Assembly (NCBI GenBank): GCA_018648945.1
Contig: JABGQJ010000154.1
Span: forward strand, 1-13,011
Length of the DNA: 13,011 bases
Source: Victivallales bacterium
GTDB taxonomy: Bacteria > Verrucomicrobiota > Lentisphaeria > Oligosphaerales > Lenti-02
Direction of reading: 5' to 3'
The stretch's first letter is position 1. Every line of letters starts with the position of its first letter. A program made the translations under genes and the position numbers. Positions 8,131 through 13,011 of the stretch are shown here, piece by piece. Below the pieces are notes generated by a model. It was not told the DNA's origin. It was given only the letters and a program-made list of their open reading frames with translations, and ran no database searches.

Positions 8131-9421
8131 AATGGCTTTCCTATGGCTGCGCCCGTGGTGGCCGGCGAACGGGCGGCAGTTTCGGTGCCTTCCCGGTTGG
8201 CTTCACCGGCGGCACGTGCTTCTTCAGGAACGCCATGTGCTTGGCATAGGCGTACTTGGCTGGCTTCTCGGTAAACCAGAGGACGAAGTTATGCCCACCG
8301 CCGGGAACGACCTCGTAGGTGTAGGTCTTCTTGTGCTTCTTCAGTTGCGCGATGAGATCATCGTGGCTCTGGTGGAACACGCTGCCCTCGTAGGCCCCAC
8401 CGATGAACATCTGGACCGGACAATGGAGCTTGTCCGCATTGTGCACAATGCTCCGCTTCATCAGCCCCGCCAACTGGTCCTTGACGGGCTGGTCGCAGAA
8501 GTCTGCCCAACTAAGCCAGTTGTTGGCCTCGCGCCGCATGCGGTCCGAGTAGAACCGGAAGGGGTTGGTGAGCCACGCGTCGTAGCTGATCACGCACGCT
8601 GTGTCGGGATGCCGCGCCGCGGCCAGCATGCCCACGCCCGAGCCGAAACTGTGACCGATCACGGCGAACTTCCCGCCCTTCACGAACGACAGTTTGCGGG
8701 CCGCCGACACCGCTGAAAGGGCGTCGTTCACTTCGCCATCCAGGTTCTCGATCTCCCCTTCGCAATGCTTCTCCAGTTCCGGACGCAATCTCGTCTGCGC
8801 CGCAAAGAGATCCTCCCCCCGCAGCGCGGGACCGACAATCACATACCCCTGGTCCGCCATCTGCGCGAGCCACGGCAGAGCATACACGGGCACGCCGGAG
8901 GCCGCCCCGTGCATGTAGAGGATCAGAGGGAACTTCTGCCCCGGCTTGCGATTGGATGGCAAGATGACCACGCCGTATTGCTTCAGCTTGTCCACATCCC
9001 ACGACACGACCCGTATCTCGGTGGTCGCCGACAGAGGTTGTCGCAACACGAGCTTGAACTTGCCTTTCGGGACGGGCGCCCACTTGGCCTTGGCCAGCGG
9101 CTTCAGGCCCTTCACGAGCTTCAATCCCCGCCGCCAGTGCTTCGCCGCCCCGGCAGCATCCTGTTTGCTGTCCGCCAGGCGACCGTCGAACCAAGCCTGC
9201 AATGCTGCCTCGCAGTTCTTGCCGGCAATCAGAGGCTCCGCCAAGGCCTCGACCAAGGCCGCCTCCGCAGGAGTCATGCTCTCCGGTCTGGCCCAATCCA
9301 GCCCCTCGAGGCCAGCCCGAACCGAATCACCGGCGGAGAGCGCCACCGCAAAGAGGAGGCAGAAAAGGACGCAGACACGTCGTAGAGAGAATGGGCTCAA
9401 GAGACCGATTCCTCAGGCTGT
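8105..9421. repeat. Tandem duplication unit B
   Basis: This unit carries the secreted hydrolase gene at 8141-9400 with short pieces of both neighbours. Its left end (8105-8130, in the start of the Cys-hydrolase gene) is identical over 26 bases to 9422-9447. Its right end (9401-9422) is identical over 22 bases to 10721-10742. Units B and A stand about 1320 bases apart. The junction shares only about one base between the two parent ends, so it looks like an illegitimate rather than a homologous event. Confidence 0.85.
8141..9400 (-). CDS. Secreted alpha/beta hydrolase, tandem copy B (dienelactone-hydrolase/S9-like)
   Basis: The protein is 419 residues and starts at TTG. The upstream SD (TGAGGAA, 8 bases away) and the paralogue's identical arrangement support this start. 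Residues 1 to about 23 are a signal peptide (ALSA then GDS) without a lipobox, so it is exported. The catalytic domain starts near residue 140: oxyanion strand LILYMHGAASG, nucleophile elbow G249-H-S251-F-G253 and His370 in GGGHNF. The usual Asp-containing loop reads GGAYEGSV, so Glu338 may be the acid. The N-terminal 110 residues are helical and Ala-rich without a known catalytic role, and the tail is Pro-rich. Likely reaction: hydrolysis of an ester, such as acyl groups on a glycan, outside the cytoplasm; a peptidase role is possible. It is about four-fifths identical by eye to the copy at 9458-10720. It overlaps the stop of a 16-codon mini-ORF and lies 10 bases before the Cys-hydrolase gene. 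Confidence 0.87.
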   Translation of the reverse strand: MSPFSLRRVCVLFCLLFAVALSAGDSVRAGLEGLDWARPESMTPAEAALVEALAEPLIAGKNCEAALQAWFDGRLADSKQDAAGAAKHWRRGLKLVKGLKPLAKAKWAPVPKGKFKLVLRQPLSATTEIRVVSWDVDKLKQYGVVILPSNRKPGQKFPLILYMHGAASGVPVYALPWLAQMADQGYVIVGPALRGEDLFAAQTRLRPELEKHCEGEIENLDGEVNDALSAVSAARKLSFVKGGKFAVIGHSFGSGVGMLAAARHPDTACVISYDAWLTNPFRFYSDRMRREANNWLSWADFCDQPVKDQLAGLMKRSIVHNADKLHCPVQMFIGGAYEGSVFHQSHDDLIAQLKKHKKTYTYEVVPGGGHNFVLWFTEKPAKYAYAKHMAFLKKHVPPVKPTGKAPKLPPVRRPPRAQP

Positions 9422-9447
9422 GTCTCGCGCTTCAGTCCAGCAGTCAT
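9397..9447 (-). CDS. 16-codon chimeric mini-ORF at the duplication junction, possible coupling leader
   Basis: An ATG at 9447 opens a frame reading MTAGLKRETQPEESVS and ends with TGA at 9399-9397. MTAGLKRET is the N-terminus of the Cys-hydrolase encoded at 8130-7162; QPEESVS is the C-terminus of the hydrolase-like protein encoded at 11580-10717. It is therefore the fused scar of a tandem duplication. An AGGGAAG Shine-Dalgarno sequence lies 5 bases upstream, and the stop overlaps the TTG start of the next gene as TTGA, as in the parent gene. The sequence matches its parents without a mismatch (9422-9447 with 8105-8130; 9397-9422 with 10717-10742), whereas the 10 bases before it differ at 4 positions and the next gene differs from codon 2. 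Translation is inferred; the peptide itself probably has no function. Confidence 0.5.
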   Translation of the reverse strand: MTAGLKRETQPEESVS

Positions 9448-10742
9448 CGTTGCTTCCCTATGGCTGCGCCGGTGGTGGCTGGCGAAGCGGCGGCGCCTTC
9501 GGGAATCTCCCGGTGGGCTTCACTGGTGGCAGATGCTTCTTCAGGAACGCCATGTGTTTGGGATAGGCGTACTTGGCCGGTTTGTCCTCGTAGTACAACA
9601 CGAAGTTGTGCCCGCCATTGGGAACGACCTCATAGGTGTGGGGCTTCTTGTGCTTCTTCAGTTGGGCGATGAGATCGTCGTGGCTCTGGTGGAACACGCT
9701 GCCCTCGTAGGCCCCGCCGATGAACATCTGGACCGGACAGTGGAGTTTATCGGCATTGTGCACGATGCTCCGCTTCATCAGTCCCGCCAGTTGGTCCTTC
9801 ACAGGTTGGTTGCAGAAGTCAGCCCAGCTCAGCCAGTTGTTGGCCCCGCGCCGCATGCGGTCCGAGTAGAACCGGAACGGGTTCGTGAGCCACGCGTCGT
9901 AGCTGATCAGACATGCCGTGTCGGGATGCCGCGCCGCCGCCAACATGCCGATGCCGGAGCCGAAGCTGTGACCGATCACGGCGAACTTGCCGCCCTTCGC
10001 ATAGGGCAGCTTGCGGGCCGCCGAAACAGCCGCCAATGCATCATCCACTTCACCATCCAGATTCTCGATCTCGCCCTCGCAACGGTACGCCAGTTCGCGA
10101 GGCACGTACTGACTGGCGAACAGATCCTCGCCGCGGAAGGCTGGCCCCACAATCACGTAGCCCTCGCCGGCCATGTTCGCGAGCCACGGCAAGGCGTAGA
10201 TGGGGACGCCGTACGCCGCCCCGTGCGTATACAGCAGGATAGGGAACTTCTGGGTTGGCTTGCGATTGGCGGGAACCAGCACCACCCCATACTGCTTCAG
10301 ATCCCCGACCAACCACTGCACGATCCAGAGCTCGGCCTTGGTGATCTCGGGGTGCCGGAACTGTCCCAACATCTTGAACGTGCCGTCGGGCACCGGTGCC
10401 CACTTGGCCTTGGCCAATGGCTTCAGGTTGGCCACAAGCTTCAGGCCCCGCTGCCAATGCTTCATCGCTCCGGCGGCATCCTGCTTGCTGTCCGCCAGGC
10501 GACCGTCGAACCAGGCCTGCAATGCTGCCTCGCAGTTCTTGCCCGCAATCAGCGGCTCCGCCAAGGCGTTGACCAAGGCCGCCTCCGCAGGAGTCATGCC
10601 CTCCGGGCCGGCCCAATCCAACCCATCGAGGCCGGGCCGGACCGAGTCGCCGGCAGAAACCGCCATCGCAAAAAGGAGGCAGAGGAGAACACAGACACGT
10701 CGCAGGGAGAGTAAGTTCAAGAGACCGATTCCTCAGGCTGTG
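9422..10742. repeat. Tandem duplication unit A
   Basis: This is the partner of the unit at 8105-9421 and carries the secreted hydrolase gene at 9458-10720. Its right end lies inside the 3' end of the upstream hydrolase-like gene; similarity to unit B stops after 10742, where the unique sequence of that gene begins. The coding parts have drifted to about four-fifths amino-acid identity by eye, with the divergence concentrated in two patches. Confidence 0.85.
9458..10720 (-). CDS. Secreted alpha/beta hydrolase, tandem copy A (dienelactone-hydrolase/S9-like)
   Basis: The protein is 420 residues and starts at TTG, 8 bases after a TGAGGAA Shine-Dalgarno sequence inside the end of the preceding gene. 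The signal peptide covers residues 1 to about 23 (AVSA then GDS). The elbow is G250-H-S252-F-G254, with His371 in NGGHNF; the acid loop again reads GGAYEGSV. Compared with copy B, most of the protein is nearly identical, but residues about 113-141 and about 203-214 are strongly diverged, with one 2-codon and one 1-codon indel. These patches lie just before the catalytic core and in the loop after GPAFRGEDLFAS, so they may tune substrate range. The start overlaps the stop of the upstream hydrolase-like gene by 4 bases (TTGA), which implies translational coupling. Likely an exported esterase of unknown substrate; a peptidase is the alternative. Confidence 0.87.
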   Translation of the reverse strand: MNLLSLRRVCVLLCLLFAMAVSAGDSVRPGLDGLDWAGPEGMTPAEAALVNALAEPLIAGKNCEAALQAWFDGRLADSKQDAAGAMKHWQRGLKLVANLKPLAKAKWAPVPDGTFKMLGQFRHPEITKAELWIVQWLVGDLKQYGVVLVPANRKPTQKFPILLYTHGAAYGVPIYALPWLANMAGEGYVIVGPAFRGEDLFASQYVPRELAYRCEGEIENLDGEVDDALAAVSAARKLPYAKGGKFAVIGHSFGSGIGMLAAARHPDTACLISYDAWLTNPFRFYSDRMRRGANNWLSWADFCNQPVKDQLAGLMKRSIVHNADKLHCPVQMFIGGAYEGSVFHQSHDDLIAQLKKHKKPHTYEVVPNGGHNFVLYYEDKPAKYAYPKHMAFLKKHLPPVKPTGRFPKAPPLRQPPPAQP

Positions 10743-11580
10743 CCGTCGACAATTGCAGTGCCCGCGTCAGGAACGGCAGCACCACATCGATCACGGCATC
10801 CGATTCATAGTATTCCAACTGCCCCCAGAAGGGCTTGTCCTGCACCACCACCACCTCGCCCACATCCCTGCCCTCGGCAGCCCCGACAAGCGGTTGCCAC
10901 GCGGGGGGCAGCTTCTTCGAGCCGGAGACCCGTGCGACCTGCAGAGCGCACCCGGGGGCCTGACCCTTCAACGACTCACAGACATCGATGTCCGCCAGTT
11001 GCGTGGCCAACCCCGGACTCACTGGGAAGCCACCGAAATCGATGGTTTCGCCAGCCTGCCATCGGGCTGCGGCATCCGGGCCGCCCGTGCGGCGCTGGCC
11101 AGACATCATGTCCTTGATACCTTGACGACGTTCCAGATCGCGCAAGAATTCAGCTCCGCTCAGAATAGGTTCCAGCAGGACCACGGCACGAGGCGGCGAA
11201 GCGCTCGCCGCACTCAGGGCAGGCAACGCGCCAAACCGAGCCCCGATTGGGCACCACGTCTCAATCCCGTCAAGCTGCAGCGCAAACTCGGCAGCCGCTT
11301 GCACGCCGGCGGCCCACCGGGCGTAGTCCATCTCGGCATGCTCCCCTGGGCTATCGCCCGTGCCCGCCAGATCGAACCGCAAGGTCGCCACGCCGACCCC
11401 GGCCAGAGCCCGCGCCAAGCGCACCAGAAGGCGGTAGGCGCACTTCTTCTCCTCGCCGAAGGGATCGATCAAGACGGCAGCCGTCCCGGTCGCCGCCTCA
11501 TCAGGGCAGAAAAGCGTCCCATAGAGATCCCCGTCGGGACTGGGAAAGTAGCCGCTCGTTTCTCGGAAGCCGGAAGCCAT
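10717..11580 (-). CDS. Alpha/beta-hydrolase-fold protein lacking a Ser/His triad, similar to exosortase-associated hydrolase 2
   Basis: The protein is 287 residues with no signal peptide. The N-terminal half follows the alpha/beta-hydrolase pattern: a strand and oxyanion-type loop VLIDPFGEEKK (36-46), LARALAGVGVATLRFDLAGTGDSPG (55-79), and a nucleophile-elbow position reading G113-A-R115-F-G117. Arg replaces the nucleophilic Ser, and the only His in the protein is His81, so a classical triad cannot form. The PFGEE segment, the Arg elbow and the DFGGFPVSP segment (181-189) recall, from memory, exosortase A-associated hydrolase 2 (TIGR03101). The role may be non-catalytic, or may use other chemistry. 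A GAGGT Shine-Dalgarno sequence lies 5 bases before the ATG. It is the first gene of the hydrolase operon, and its TGA overlaps the TTG start of the next gene. Fold clear; subfamily moderate; activity unknown. Confidence 0.8.
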   Translation of the reverse strand: MASGFRETSGYFPSPDGDLYGTLFCPDEAATGTAAVLIDPFGEEKKCAYRLLVRLARALAGVGVATLRFDLAGTGDSPGEHAEMDYARWAAGVQAAAEFALQLDGIETWCPIGARFGALPALSAASASPPRAVVLLEPILSGAEFLRDLERRQGIKDMMSGQRRTGGPDAAARWQAGETIDFGGFPVSPGLATQLADIDVCESLKGQAPGCALQVARVSGSKKLPPAWQPLVGAAEGRDVGEVVVVQDKPFWGQLEYYESDAVIDVVLPFLTRALQLSTAQPEESVS

Positions 11581-11794
11581 CCATTACCTCGGACATGTGG
11601 CGCACTCAATGTCGCATACGGTCACGCACCATATTCCGAGCCCGCCAGGTTGCCAGCCCCCGCAACCACTTCGCCTCTGCCAATCCCAGCTATATGGCAG
11701 GGCACTTGGGCTTCTCTAGTTCTGGCTGGACCATGCCCAATCTCCCGCTACGGTAGCTGCATCTCCCCCCATCCCCCGGCAGCGAGGAACGACC
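11581..11794. promoter_or_regulatory. Divergent intergenic spacer with two short inverted repeats
   Basis: These 214 bases separate the start of the minus-strand hydrolase operon from the start of the plus-strand GH57-like gene, so both promoters should lie here. Two 6-base inverted repeats are present: GGTTGC (11648-11653) with GCAACC (11662-11667), and CTGCCA (11677-11682) with TGGCAG (11695-11700). The second spans a TATATG at 11691-11696 that could be a plus-strand -10. No good -35 match was found for either direction. A C-rich run (11764-11778) precedes the plus-strand Shine-Dalgarno sequence GAGGA, which lies 6 bases before the ATG. No open frame here looks like a gene. Confidence 0.35.

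Positions 11795-13011
<1,217 letters not shown>

Noticed and set aside
7153..8274. 373-codon plus-strand open frame
   Set aside because: It is antisense to the Cys-hydrolase gene and includes a low-complexity Leu run that mirrors the charged insertion on the sense strand.
9533..10714. 393-codon plus-strand open frame, with a similar one at 7835-8716/8765-9385
   Set aside because: They are antisense to the duplicated secreted hydrolases; their mutual similarity only reflects the duplication of the sense genes.

Overview
The window is high-GC DNA packed with protein genes. It looks like a chromosomal region of an environmental bacterium that degrades polysaccharides. The best guess is a member of the Planctomycetota/Verrucomicrobiota/Lentisphaerota group or a similar phylum. 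This rests on the DUF4838 protein, the very large secreted toroid-plus-propeller protein and several secreted hydrolases, all of which are common there; it is inference, since there is no rRNA or other marker. I saw no tRNA, rRNA, CRISPR array or insertion sequence.

Layout. A block of minus-strand genes fills positions 1 to 11580. In order of transcription it holds: a non-canonical alpha/beta hydrolase without a Ser nucleophile (11580-10717); two tandem secreted alpha/beta hydrolases (10720-9458 and 9400-8141) that are clearly a duplicated pair; a cytoplasmic alpha/beta hydrolase with a Cys nucleophile (8130-7162); a 149-base gap with a promoter-like element and a perfect palindrome; a 1538-residue secreted protein with a carbohydrate-binding module, an alpha/alpha toroid and a beta-propeller (7012-2396); and a secreted DUF4838 protein (2368 to beyond position 1). 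A 214-base divergent spacer separates this block from a plus-strand gene for a GH57/GH38-like cytoplasmic glycosidase (11795 to beyond 13011).

Gene spacing (4-base TTGA overlaps, 10-base gaps, a 27-base gap) suggests one hydrolase operon, followed by a two-gene operon that may have its own promoter. A reasonable reading is a locus for an esterified or uronate-rich glycan: exported esterase-like enzymes, an exported lyase-like toroid enzyme, an exported DUF4838 glycosidase-like protein and an intracellular glycosidase. No substrate can be read from the sequence.

The most striking feature is the scar of the tandem duplication. The two secreted hydrolase genes are separated by a 16-codon chimeric mini-ORF, whose first nine codons match the start of the downstream Cys-hydrolase gene and whose last codons match the end of the upstream hydrolase gene. 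It has its own Shine-Dalgarno sequence and ends in the same TTGA stop/start overlap as the parent gene. It is identical to its parents while the bases on both sides have diverged, which hints at selection to keep translational coupling. The two outer hydrolases also resemble the exosortase-associated hydrolase 1 and 2 pair, although no exosortase or PEP-CTERM protein is visible here.
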